Source of the DNA: Hypericum androsaemum
Taxonomy: Eukaryota; Streptophyta; Magnoliopsida; Malpighiales; Hypericaceae
Assembly (NCBI GenBank): GCA_963995505.1
Contig: OZ023196.1
Span: 15,532,106 to 15,596,105 of the forward strand
Reading direction: 5' to 3'
Length of the DNA: 64,000 nucleotides
Part shown: positions 41,630 to 53,100 of the stretch, in pieces
How positions within the stretch are numbered: the first letter of the stretch is position 1
Layout of the letters: each line of letters starts with the position of its first letter
Made by a program: the position numbers and the translations under genes
Notes under the pieces: generated by a model
What the model saw: only the letters and a program-made list of their open reading frames with translations
Database searches by the model: none
Told to the model about the DNA's origin: nothing

Positions 41630-42078
41630 TTTATTTTTTGACTTCGTGTTGCTTGGGTTTATTTTTATCTGCTTTTGCTTGGATCGATTGTCATTCGATT
41701 TGAGGTCTGTTCGATTCTCAAAAAAATTTCGGTTGGAGCAGGTCGATAGCCTTGTCTTGATTGGATTCGTCCGATCTTGGCTCTCATTTGCGTGCATCTT
41801 GTATGCGTTCAAATGCCCGCGAGGTTGTGTCTTTGATGCGATCTCGTGGTTATTAGTCGTAACTTGTCTCGGCAGCTTTCGCCTTGGATGTTCGGTTCTC
41901 GTAGCCTATCGTCCGCCCCTTGCCTCCATCCATGCCTCTCTGTCTTCTCTCAGAGCAGTTTCGTGTTCTGTTTCAGTGTCTTCATACCTTGTTTATATTT
42001 TTCTATTTCTGTATTGTAATCCATTTTTTATAATATAGGCCTCGAGCTACCTTTCTAAAAAAAAATTGTAGTTGCAGT

Positions 42079-43309
42079 GGCTGATTATTGGGTGGGCTGG
42101 GCCGGCCCGGAACATGCACCACCACAAGCCCAATATATCTCCCGAACCTCCTCCTTGCTTATAGCGTACAATTTGCCGTAGGAAAATTTCATTTTAATAT
42201 CCCATAGTTTCACGTATTCTTAAGTACTTAATACTTTGTGGTTTAATTTTTGAGATCCTTACATGGTATTAAGTTAAAAATATAAAATTACAGGGTACAA
42301 AAATAAACTTTTTCGTTATTACGATGCGCGACAATTAATTTTCCTTTTCTTATCTAAAAATAATAATTTTCTTTTCTATACTTTGAGTTCTTTAGAGAAG
42401 GTTAATTAATATTAAAATCACAATCGTTATAAAAAGTATATTTACGATTATCACATATTATAATGGCAAAAGTTGGACCCCGATTAACAAGCTAATAGTT
42501 AGAGGAAAAAATTGATAAGTCATTAAATTTTAAGATATTGTACCGAAAGATATTGTCTTTTTAAGAAATTTAACAAGTTAGTGTTCCGGCCAAATAATTA
42601 ACGTAACCCACAGTCAAAGATTTGATGCCATAAGATGAAACGACAACTTCAAAAAAAATAAAGTCATCAAAAGAAAATAGCCTATTTAGAAAAACCTTAA
42701 ACCTAAATAAAAAAAGGATACCGTGAGAATCCATCCCTAACTTAGCAAGCTTCTGAATCTGCTCCTCCACGGCGGTCTGGAGCCAGCTGGGTGGGGGGAA
42801 GAAATACCCTTTCCGCCAGAGTGCATACGTCCCATGGCTGCGATGGTGGTGTAGGACGACTCTTGCTAAAAATCAGGTTATTTTCTAAACTTCCGACTGC
42901 CATGGATTGTGCACTTTAAGATGAAACGACAACATGAGTACCAAAATAGGTTATTGGGGTAATTATTAAGACTATTTTATTAATCTCATATTGTAATTTA
43001 ATTAAATTTGTAAAAAAAATTGGTATAATTTTTTTAAAATTCGGGGACCATTTTACTAACGACATAACTTTTGAATATATTATTTTGCAACTTAAGCACT
43101 TGTGAGTTTTCCCCTAGTAGTTATATCTAAATTTCTTGTTAATAAGTTAACAGCATTATTAATCTTTAACAAAAACAAAAGTTAGCGTGACTAATAAGCT
43201 GGAAGTAAGTAAAGCCCGCCCTCCTCCCTCCTCTGTATTGTTTGCTTCATCTCCCCCCACCCCACCTCACCTATTCATTCATAGAAAAAAAAGAAGCCTC
43301 CCTCTAACA
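42079..43309. other. Intergenic between retroposon 1 and the helicase gene
   Basis: AT-rich with several A/T runs. Around 42180-42260 there is a CCCATAGTTTCACGTATT-type sequence like the ends of some Mutator-like elements, but no partner was found. The end of this stretch is the helicase promoter and leader. Confidence 0.45.
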
Positions 43310-45624
43310 ATGGCTGAGACAACCGCCGCCTCCGCCTCCTCAGAGCCTAAGCGATCATGGGGCGACTTGGCCGAAGAGGAAGACGCCGCAGCAGCCAAGT
43401 CCAAATCCACCCAACAAGAAGAAGAAGAAGAAGTAGAAGAAGCGGTGGATGAGGAGGTCTCCAAAGTCGAGAAGCTCTCCATCAAGGACGACGACCCCAC
43501 CCCGACTCTCGACGACCCCGACGACTCCAATATCCAGGCAGTAAGTCATCCTATTCCCTCATCATCTTCTAGGCCTAGGGTTTGCTTTAGGGTTTTAACT
43601 ACAAAGTAGTAGGCTTGAGGAGTTTTTTTTTTTTGTTTCTTATTAAGGTTACAAGCGGGGACACGCCCTACACCTCGGCGGCCACCTTCGAGGATCTGAA
43701 CCTATCCCCGGAGCTGCTCAAGGGCGTCTACGTCGAGATGAAGTTCCAGAAGCCTAGCAAGATCCAGGCCATTAGCCTCCCCATGATCCTCACCCCTCCC
43801 TTCAAGGACCTCATCGCCCAGGCCCACAACGGCTCCGGCAAGACCACCTGCTTCGTCCTCGGCATGCTCTGCCGCGTCAACCCCAACCTCAATCGCCCCC
43901 AGGCCCTCTGCATCTGCCCCACCCGCGAGCTCTCCATCCAGAACGACGAAGTGCTTCGCAAGATGGCCAAGTACACTGGAATAACCTCCAGCCTTGCTGT
44001 GCCCTTGGACGCCCCTGGCGACAACAGGTCCCATTCTCGGCCCCCTATCATGGCCCAGGTCGTGATTGGCACCCCAGGCACTGTCAAGAGGTTGATGACC
44101 AATAGGAAGTTGAGCGTCTCTGACATCAAAGTCCTTGTCTTTGACGAGGCTGATCACATGCTCGCCAAGGTACATCCATACATACCCTGCCCTTTCTTCG
44201 TTGTTCACGTATGATTGGATTGTGAACTCTCTTCAAGAGTAATTATTCAGCTCAACACCATTTGAGATCAAGAGCTTGCTTATTTACATGTTCGTGGCTG
44301 ACACCATAGTTGTGAAATTAGGTGACAGAACTATAGAGTATACACATGAATTATATATAGGCTGCTGCATCCGGCGCTATCCTGTATGTATGCTGATTAT
44401 TCTTCACAAGATATTATTCTGATTTGCTCCTCAACCTGTGAATTTGACTCCCCCCAGGATGGTTTTCAAGATGATTCGCAACGGATAATGAAGGACATTG
44501 AAAGAGTCAATAGAAACTGCCAGGTTTGTCAAACTTCTTTAATCCCACCCCGTCTCGGGAAAACTGTATATTGTTTCCGTTTGGATAAATTGTGAAATGG
44601 CGGATGTTTGATGGGATGATTTACCTCTTACTTGTTCTCAGGTCCTTTTATTTTCTGCCACATTCAATGAGGTTGTGAAGGATTTTGTATCAAGAGTTGT
44701 CAAAAAGGAGCACAATCAGCTTTTTGTGAAGAAAGAAGAACTATCCCTAGATGCTGTAAAGCAATACAAGGTGTATTGCCCCGATGAGCTTGCAAAGATT
44801 CTGGTGATAAAAGACAAGATATTAGAGTTTGGAGAGAGGCTGGGACAGACAATTATATTTGTCAAGTCAAAACGAAGTGCTGGATCGCTTCATGAAGCAC
44901 TTGTTGAATTAGGCTATGAAGTTACCACTATCCATGGGGCTCTAACCCCTGAAGATCGAGACAAGATTGTCAAAGAATTTAAAGATGGATTAACTCATGT
45001 TCTCATAACTACTGATCTTCTTGCCCGGGGTTTTGACCAACAGAAGGTTTTTACTTGACCTAAGCTTTATAGATACAGACTTATTACTCTAACTAGTGGC
45101 TGCAGGCTGACCGTGATGCATGCTGCTTGTGCAGGTCAATTTGGTGGTTAACTTTGATCTTCCGGTGAAGTATGGAAACTGGACAGAACCAGACTATGAA
45201 CTGTACCTTCATAGGATTGGCAGGGCAGGGCGCTTTGGCCGCAAAGGTGAATCTTTTAGAAAATAAACGAGTTGAGCTTGTAATGCCAATTGTTGATGTG
45301 TTTTAGAAAATTGAAGAGTGATGTTGTGTGGATGTACAGGTGCGGTGTTTAACTTTTTGATGACGGAAGATGACAAAATGATCATGGAAAAGATCGAAAA
45401 GTATTTTGGTCATCCTGTTGCAGAGGTAAGACGAGGCCCTGAATCGAAAAGATAACATTCTTTGTTGAATTCTAATGTCAAGAAGAAGTAATTGATTGTC
45501 GTCCCAGGTCCTTATCTGACCCTAAAGAGTCTAACAAGCACTCTCTTATTGCCTGATTCAGGTCCCATCATGGGAGAGCGAGGAAGATTTCAAGGCAGCG
45601 CTCCGGGGTGCGGACTTGCTGTAA
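43310..45624 (+). CDS. LOS4: DEAD-box RNA helicase, LOS4/RH38 (DBP5) type
   Basis: Seven exons (43310-43540, 43648-44169, 44458-44523, 44642-45046, 45135-45246, 45340-45425, 45562-45624) encode 494 residues, close to Arabidopsis LOS4 (496). The acidic N-terminus is low complexity. All core motifs are visible: FQKPSKIQA (Q motif), AHNGSGKT (I), PTRELSIQN (Ia), GTPGTV (Ib), DEAD (II), SAT (III), IIFVKSKRS (IV), [10 protein letters not shown] (V) and [10 protein letters not shown] (VI). DBP5-family helicases act at the cytoplasmic face of the nuclear pore, removing export proteins from mRNA; LOS4 mutants are altered in cold and heat response. Exons 1-2 are strikingly GC-rich, later exons are not. 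Motif Ia ends IQNDEV where close relatives usually have MQN.EV. Confidence 0.94.
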
Positions 45625-46227
45625 AATTTTCAAGCATTCTCTGTATGGATAGAGATTTTGAATGAGTCTGTTATTGAGTTTGCTCTCTGGGTTTTTCTTG
45701 TATTGATTGGTTGTTCGAAACAGTAATTGCAAACAATATTGTTTATTAGAATAGGAGTTTGTGTAACATTGGCGTACCTGTCGTTATGATGGTCAAACTG
45801 AAAACGGACAGGGCAAAAAAAAAAAAGAATTATTACACTCTTAAAGAGAGGAATTTCGCTCAGCGACTGTAAATGGGTGGGCGTTTCAAATGATAGAGAT
45901 GTCAACATATTACTGAGGCAACCCTCTTGCACCCTTCTTAAAATAGAAGACATGGTCTCGAGAACGTTATCGATACAGCATTTTTCAGCAGGACCACGGT
46001 TAACGTGAAAATAGAAGAGCAGAGGGGTCCCTTCCCCAATGCCAACGGTAGAATGTAGTGTGTGCTTCAAAGTGCTTGTTCTCTCTGAGCTCCATACAGA
46101 CAGTAGGACAAATTACCGTTTGGGCTAGCATACAAAAAAATGTTCTCCAGGACTGAAAAACCACAGGTCATACAAGTCTTGCCCAGATTGACTGGACTTC
46201 AGTTTCTATATAAGCAAGGAACAACAT
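45625..46227. other. Convergent 3' region between helicase and TRAPPC11 genes
   Basis: The two genes converge here. The sequence should contain both 3' untranslated regions; an A-run occurs at 45816-45827. No further gene was recognised. Confidence 0.5.
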
Positions 46228-49200
46228 TTACTCTGCAACTAGTGTCTCAGTTTCTTGCTTTCTGCAAGCAATACTCTTGAACAGAGATCTACATGGAAAT
46301 ACAAAAACAGTAGATGCAGAAGCACAAGGTTGGAATGAAGCTGAATGTCTAAGCGATGTCACTGTAACACGAGGCAACACCTGCAAACCTGAAGCAAGAG
46401 GCACCATCTTGTAACCAACGATGCATTCAGCATTCGGGAGAACGAAGACTGTGTCGCTTTGAGAGCCCGAAACAACAAAACTTTGCGCATCTGCCAATGA
46501 AAACTTGATCTCCTGAAGCAACTGTGTTTGGTTCTTTATCTTAACCAAATAAGTGAAAGCGTCTCCAAGGGATGCATAAGGAGGACACTCCATATGAACA
46601 ACCAATGGCGGTAGCTCAACATTTACATCGGGTAGGGTATGCTTAGTTGAAACCCAAGTAACAGATGTGGAAGACTGCACTTCTGTTTCCAAGTTTCTCC
46701 TCCATCTTATAATTGCAGGCCCCAATTTAAGACTTTTGGCTTCTGCTAAAGGCATGACAGTGAACACTCTCTTAAACTCTTCTCCAGGAACAATATGTGC
46801 AAGACCCGATAGCTCCCCGTTGCAACATTGCAAGCGGCATGACTGCTCCAAATCCTTGTCCAATTCGATCAAGACAGATTGCAATTGCAATGGCACCTCA
46901 CTGCAGTTCTTGGCACTAATAATTAGTATACTTGATAAGTTCACAGGCAGTGATGCTGGCTGTTCTGTATGAGGAACAGATTTAATCTTCGAGAGCAGAA
47001 GTGGCTCCTGGCGGAATGGCAGCATGAAACGATGGCTGATAAGAAAGGCACTTTTCCCTTCAATTTGCAAACTCTTCTGTACATGAACTTTCTGAGAAGT
47101 CAACTCGTTACTATCAGGAAAGTAGCCCAACGAAACAAAGAGCATAACTGGCTTAGGCCGATACCACCTAATTTCAAGGTTACAAGACCATGATTGTGCC
47201 ACTTTCAAATTTGGAATTGAAATCAGCCCAAAAGATTGCTGTATTTTCTTTATATCATCATGGCCACCTTCAGATTCATCTTCTCCTTCCCGTGCAACAA
47301 CGCCAAGAAGTTCAACGTGATGGCTATCCATAGAGAATGGTTCTGATTCTCTAGGACTAAACAACCCACCACCTCTAACATCAACTAGATTGATTTTCAA
47401 TTCACCTGAAAATATGTCATGTCCTTTAGCCGTAACAGTGACAGGGACCACAAAAGATTCTCCAACCAATGCAGGCCCAGTAGCCCCCAAAATAAGATCC
47501 ACTTGCGGGTCTGCCTCTTCAACTTGAACAGCCTTCTGTCCAGAGAAGGCTAGATTAGGATCCTTTGTTGGAAATGTTTCTACACGATCTTCAAATTTCC
47601 AAAGTGGTAAATCGTCCATGGATGCAGGACTTTCAGCTCGACAACTGATTACAAGGCGGGATCCAATCTTAGCAACAATGTATAAGCATTCCAGCTTCCC
47701 GCTTAGCCCTGGATAAACAATCAATGGTTCAATTGTGCGAATAGAAGCAATGTGTATAAATACATTGTGGAGAAATCAAATGATCAATTATAAACAAAGT
47801 AAAACATCCATTATTGAGGCAATGCAGTTTGATGATGTCTATATTTCGACATCCCTATGCACAAAGTTGATTCCCACCCAGATGTAAATAGAACCTCTTT
47901 GAACAAACATAGAAAATCCAGCTGGAAGCAAATGAACGAGAAGGATCAATATTCTAGTTAAACCAATTGCACTGTTGCTGTAAAATGTGTGTAGCATACA
48001 ATACAAAGCTAAAACACGAAAAAGGATGAAACTACTACTCCAATTCTGCATCGACTATCTACAAACTGCCTAGAGCATTTGAAACCGAGCCAGATAGTTA
48101 GTAGGCAACCCTGATATATACTTAACAAAGTTGTAGTCCCTAATCTTTGGCATGAAAAGCATACCTTTCATATGTATCAACTTAAAAACAACAAGAAATT
48201 AACTTACCTGATTGAATAGAGTAGGTCATTCGCAACCATTTGTTTGGAACGAGTGATAGAGACGGAGCACTTTCAAATCTGTGACCTTGTTGTTGTCTGC
48301 AGGATTGTGCTGGTAAGGTCGATTTTTGTGAATTTATGATGGTAAAATTACATTCTGATTGATTAAACTGCACCTTCAGTTGATCCACATCAACAGTAAG
48401 AGGTAACTGGGAAAGAAGTGAAATGGTGATCAAGGCAGGCACACCGGGCTTAATTATCTGCTCATGGAAAGCAACTGATGCAAGAAGGACCAATCTAAGG
48501 GGACTAACAAGATCAATCTCGATATGCAGAGGATCATCCCCAATAAATTTAAGACAGCTGTTGTCTTCAACAGAGGTCAAACAAGTGTTACTGCCGACAA
48601 GCCCCAAAACCTCACCAAGTATTGTTTCTCTTCGTGCCAGAGTTGCAGGACCAGCTGGACTGCATTCATTACCTCTAGAAACCTTTGCATCAGATGACGA
48701 TGGTATAGCAGCCATTTCAAGAGAGTACTCAACAAAGTCTTTCACTGTGCCACTTCTCCTTGAACACTCTCGTAGGTAACCGAGGACCTCCCAAAGCAAA
48801 CTGATCCATCCTTCTTGCCTGTAAAGACTTGCAACATTATCAAGTAACTCCTTTGCATTACCAAGATCGTCAACAGAAAAGTACTCGACAGCCATCTGAA
48901 ACCCACAGAGAGCCACCATTCTTTGTGCTTTGAGATTGCTAAATGATTCGTAGGATCTTCTGAGAAGAGCAATGATTTCAAAGGCATCTTGAAATCTTTT
49001 ACCTTCAATTATAGCATAGTGGATGAAATCTTCATCCGTGAGACTGCATAAATAAATAACCAAATACTAATCAATTGATATAAATGTCAGTTAGCACATG
49101 TTATGTACATCGGCTGTTCAGAACTTACGGTTGTGCATCAGCTTCGTTCTCATGGTCAAGTAAACAAGCAAACTGGCCCACATAAATCGAAGGTACCACT

Positions 49201-51768
49201 GCTTCTGCTTTACTGTCTATCTGACCAGTGGTTTCTGAAATTGAAACTGCAAGTTTCAGAGAAGTTTGCTTCTCCTTCATACAGTTAGCAGCTAGCTGTT
49301 TAAAGAATGGGCTTTTTCAGTAAACAAATAGAACCATTTGACAAAGCTGAAGCGCTTTATACATCAACACAGACAGATTATAACAGCATATGGATCAAAA
49401 ATTGTTCAGCTCATGGTGAATCAAACACGGACGGGAAGATGCCAAAGGGACTATGGTAATAATCTAGGGTTTACAGAGTCTTGCTGTGTTGCCTACATAA
49501 GATGTCAAACATGATGCATATATGTGAACTCTCAGATATCTTTTTCCACAAGGAAAAAGAAGAAGTTCATCGGGGTTAAGTTTACTTTTCATCACTTTGA
49601 AGTTTACTTACTAAAGTTCATTTGAAAGATCTCTTATTAGCATGATCTTACTTGGGCATGCCGTATCACAGCAACAGACAGCCCCAGCTTCAACCAAAAA
49701 TATCTAAGCCTTACAGCAGTCTTCATGGGAAGTAAGAGCAGGGAAATTGAACTCGGTTGGTCCAATGTAAGCCAAGTAAGATATGCACTATTTTTTCTTT
49801 GAATTTCTCCGTCTTCACAGTCGAGAAAAGCTCTATTTAGGGGCGGCTTCTCCTATTGGTCTTTAATGATGTTCTCATCATGTGCAGACCACAAACATGC
49901 AAAACGAGATGAGGAATTGGTTCCCAGAAGACTTCTCAAGACAATCTCCACTAAGGGAAATCTCACAAGCGGTTGATCCCAAGGACAACCAAATTACCAG
50001 AAACCCCAATAGACCAACCATTATTACAAGTTCTAGGTACTAATTCCCAGCTTCAGCCAGCCATCCAACCCTCACAACCACCAATAATTACAAACGCAAC
50101 TTCTAGTAGCAATTTCAACAAACAAAAAAAAGAAGAGATTTTTGACTGCATTTCGTGCTGGCTACAATCTAAAGATGAATGCATAAAACAGCCCACCCCA
50201 AGAACCAGAAAGCATTCATAAATTCGCTTTGTCTATATCGGCAAGATAATGAGGCAGGGAGCTAGCAGTTCAGAAACTTTTAGCTCTCATAACATTAGGA
50301 GTCTACAAAAACCATAGGCAAACTTTACAGTTCTCGAAACCCTTTCATCGTCCCTTGTGCTCTTCTCACTTTGCTTCAGCTTGAAACCTCAGCAGATTGC
50401 AAACGAATCCCCGGCAAGATCCAAGAATGTCCAGGTAAAGATAAGAAATGGTTAAGAAACTAAGAAGACAATGACCGAGGTTACTCACTTGATAATAATA
50501 GGCAGGCTCCAATTCCCACTCAGTGACGGGCATATTGGGAGATGGCAAAGAGATTTTTGAAGAAGCAGGGATGAGCTTCGAACAAGTCTCAAGTAACTCG
50601 GCAAACACTAAAAACTGCCTGCTCATCCATTCCCAATGGAGAAATGTAGCTTGTGGGGCTCCCACGAGCCTCCTGTAAGATGCAGCGTGTTGGCGGAACC
50701 AGGAGACGGCTTCAATAAGCTTGCCACCGTGCAACAAGAGGGTACATATCTTGAAATGCAGTTGTTCTGCGATGGTTTTAATCTGAACCAAGTGTTGGAT
50801 GGGAGGGAACCGAGCGGAAGTTCCAACCATCTGCCCAAACGCAATATGGAAGCAGTCAGTATCAAGCTACAAGCGGCCTGAACACGGAATGCAAAGGAGG
50901 CAAGAAGCGGAATACCTCCCGAAGGGTGTGATAAGCATCCTCATAGAACCTCAAGGCTTCGGCCCAATCTCTGCGGAACTCAGCGTACACAGCAACCTGG
51001 CATTTGTATCAGGATGAGCAAGTGGGAAGAAGCAGTACAAGGACGGGGTACAGATTACTTTACTTTGAAGCAATAGCGAACGTTGAGGTCGGGAGAGTTG
51101 GAGGTCTTCTTGTCGACGCGGGACTTGATGCGGCGGCCTTGGTCTCGGTAGTAAGAGAAGGAGAGCTCGGCGAGGGAGGAGGCGAGGCGGGAGAGGGATT
51201 GCTCAAGGAGGGAGGGATCCCGGGGGTCGAATTTGAGGATGTACTTGGAGTCCACGTCAGCTCGTTTCCGGAGGGCGGCCATTCGCTCCTCGTCGTCATC
51301 TGCTCCATTGGTCAGGACCACCACAACCGCCAGTTTGATGTTCTTTGTACGGATCATACTCCTAATAAGAGAAAGAGAGAGTTGAGAGAGAATTATTGGA
51401 TGGGATCCGAAAGAGTTAGAGAAAGGAGATCCGGACTTGAGGTTGTCGAGGAGGGAGGAGACGCGGAGCCACTCGGAGGAGAGTTGATCGGAGGAGAAGA
51501 GGGCGGCGACGACGGAGGGGATCCTGGTGCGGTACTTGGGGAGCCAGTCCCTCTTGAGGATCCCATCCTCCTTCTTCTTCTTCTTGGAGGTGGAGCTGGG
51601 GTTGAGGAGGAGCATGGAGAGAGCGGAGAAGTCCGGTAGGGCGAGGGTGTTGATGGGAGGCTGCTCCGCCTGCATGTGGCTGGATATCGGGAGGTGCTGC
51701 TCCGGGCATCCCACCACCGCCACCAGCCCCACCGGCGGCGTCCGTACCTCCTCCGGGTACTCTTCCAT
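46228..51768 (-). CDS. TRAPPC11: Trafficking protein particle complex subunit 11 (TRAPPC11, foie gras/gryzun)
   Basis: Seven exons on the minus strand (51768-51437, 51361-51064, 50996-50916, 50830-50489, 49295-49129, 49043-48208, 47708-46228) join to 1178 residues, near the 1186 of the Arabidopsis protein. The start MEEYPEE is the usual plant one. Conserved stretches include QPPINTLALPD, ILKRDWL, NIKLAVVVV, ALRKRADVDSKYIL, YYRDQGRRIKSRV, AEQLHFKI, HWEWMSRQFLVFAELLE, YRQEGWISLLWEVLGYLR and ESPASMDDLPLWKFEDRVE; the C-terminal half is the beta-rich gryzun/trafficking region. The protein is a peripheral membrane-tethering subunit of TRAPP at the Golgi/trans-Golgi network. Intron 1 uses the unusual donor GTCCGG and is open in frame. 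Intron 6 carries a duplicated segment found near the PIRL gene. Confidence 0.94.
47800..48129 (-). repeat. Segment duplicated from the PIRL 3' flank (copy 2), in TRAPPC11 intron 6
   Basis: Matches 34576-34896 along its whole length in the same orientation. It makes up about two thirds of the 499-bp intron 47709-48207. Confidence 0.85.
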
Positions 51769-51942
51769 TCTTGTTTCTGTCCCTCTACCGTGTCTGTCCA
51801 CACATGTCTATATAAATAAATGGGCTTAATTTCTTGAGGCCCAAGCAATCGTCCATCGGAATCTTAAGGCCCAATGGACGCTAAGCTCACATCCATTATT
51901 GAAAACAAAAAAATCATGTGTACTCAAAGTTTAATATAATAT

Positions 51943-53088
51943 TTTTTTTCGGGATAAAGGTGGCGGGAGGCCTATATTAGAAAAAGATTACAGTGCAATA
52001 AAGAAAAATACATATACATAAGACAGCAAAGACCAAACAGAAGACGATAATCAATCTAATGACTGCAGGGGGGGGGGGGGGGCGATGGACAATCGAGAAG
52101 GCAAGAAAGCCAAACGATTGGCCGAAAATCTGCCGAGACAAAGATATGGCTATTAACCACGAGACAAGCTCGTGGGCATTTGAATGCATACAAGATGCAC
52201 ACAAATGAGAGACAAGGTCGACCAAAGTCAACCAAGACAAGATTCTCCACCTGCAACCACTAGAAAGGTACCGAGTTCCGAAAGGATCTCAGATCGGGCA
52301 TAAGCCGCTCCAAGTAAAAGCAAAAGCATAAACCACCAAATACTTGGGGTTTAGGCAAAGCAAGGCAAGACAACCGGACAACAGGCCACACAGAGGAACA
52401 ACCAACCGGAATAAACATAACAAGAGAAAGCAAAGCATAGCAAGACAGAAAAATAAATAAACAAGCGAAACAAAAGCTAAAGGCCATCCGGGGAGGAGGT
52501 CAACATCGATCAACCTCCCCGGGGACGACTGGCAACCCTCACTGGCAAGCCGATGGAAGAGCCAGAACTTGTAGGGAGGACCGAGGAGGAAAGGCTAGGG
52601 CAAGGTTGCCGGCCAACTCACCAGGAGTGGGATTCGCCAGAAGGGCCGGAAGCGGGAGTCGCCGGTGGAATAGAGACGCGCCCCGAGCACAGAAGAGGGT
52701 GGCAGATGAGTAGAAAACTAGGAGGTGGCCGGATCTGGTATGGAGGTGGCCAGAACAGCTAGGTTCTAGGCTCTGGAGAGACCCTAAATCCGAGCCATGG
52801 AGTGGAGGTCGCCACGGTCGAGGAGGATGAGGTGGTGGGCGGTGAACCGAGGAGGTGGAGATGCTGGGAGTGGTTGACCGTGGAGGAGAGGTGGAGGAGA
52901 TGCTGGGCGTGGAAGATGCGGAAGTCACCGGGGCGAGGAGGAAGTGGTGTAGGTGGTCACCGGAACGTGGAGGAGGAGGATGTGGTGGGTGGCGGATCAG
53001 TGGAGGTTGGTGATGGCAGCAGATAAAAAGGAAGCTTAGGAAAAAGAAGAGGGTAATAAACCCTAGGATGCTCTCAGGGAGAGAGAAG
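51943..53088 (-). mobile_element. Poly(A)-tailed retroposon 2 (LINE-like, non-coding)
   Basis: Flanked by TTAATATAATAT on both sides (51931-51942 and 53089-53100), with the A-run on the minus strand at 51942-51949. The 3' portion is homologous to retroposon 1 (40257-42065). The rest on the minus strand is CT/CCACC-rich and encodes only a low-complexity proline/serine frame. A run of about 17 G lies at 52066-52082. No reverse transcriptase is present. Confidence 0.87.
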
Positions 53089-53100
53089 TTAATATAATAT

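Larger units (their letters stand above)
40257..42065 (+). mobile_element. Poly(A)-tailed retroposon 1 (LINE-like, non-coding)
   Basis: Flanked by the perfect 13-bp duplication TTGTAGTTGCAGT (40244-40256 and 42066-42078) and ending in an A-run (42057-42065). Its 3' part (about 41640-42050) is homologous to the retroposon at 51943-53088, including GCATCTTGTATGC.TTCAAATGCCC and a terminal TAATATAGGCCTC. Its 5' part is GC/CT-rich and unrelated to known LINE ORFs. No reverse transcriptase is present, so it was mobilised in trans. Mutator-like element 2 is nested inside it. Confidence 0.88.

Noticed and set aside
40944..41812. Long proline/serine and arginine/glycine-rich open frames on both strands
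   Set aside because: They are translations of the CCT array in Mutator-like element 2; both strands and several frames are open at once, which is a composition effect.
43702..44208. 168-codon frame opposite the LOS4-like exon 2
   Set aside because: It is a shadow frame caused by high GC3 in the helicase exon; no family resemblance.
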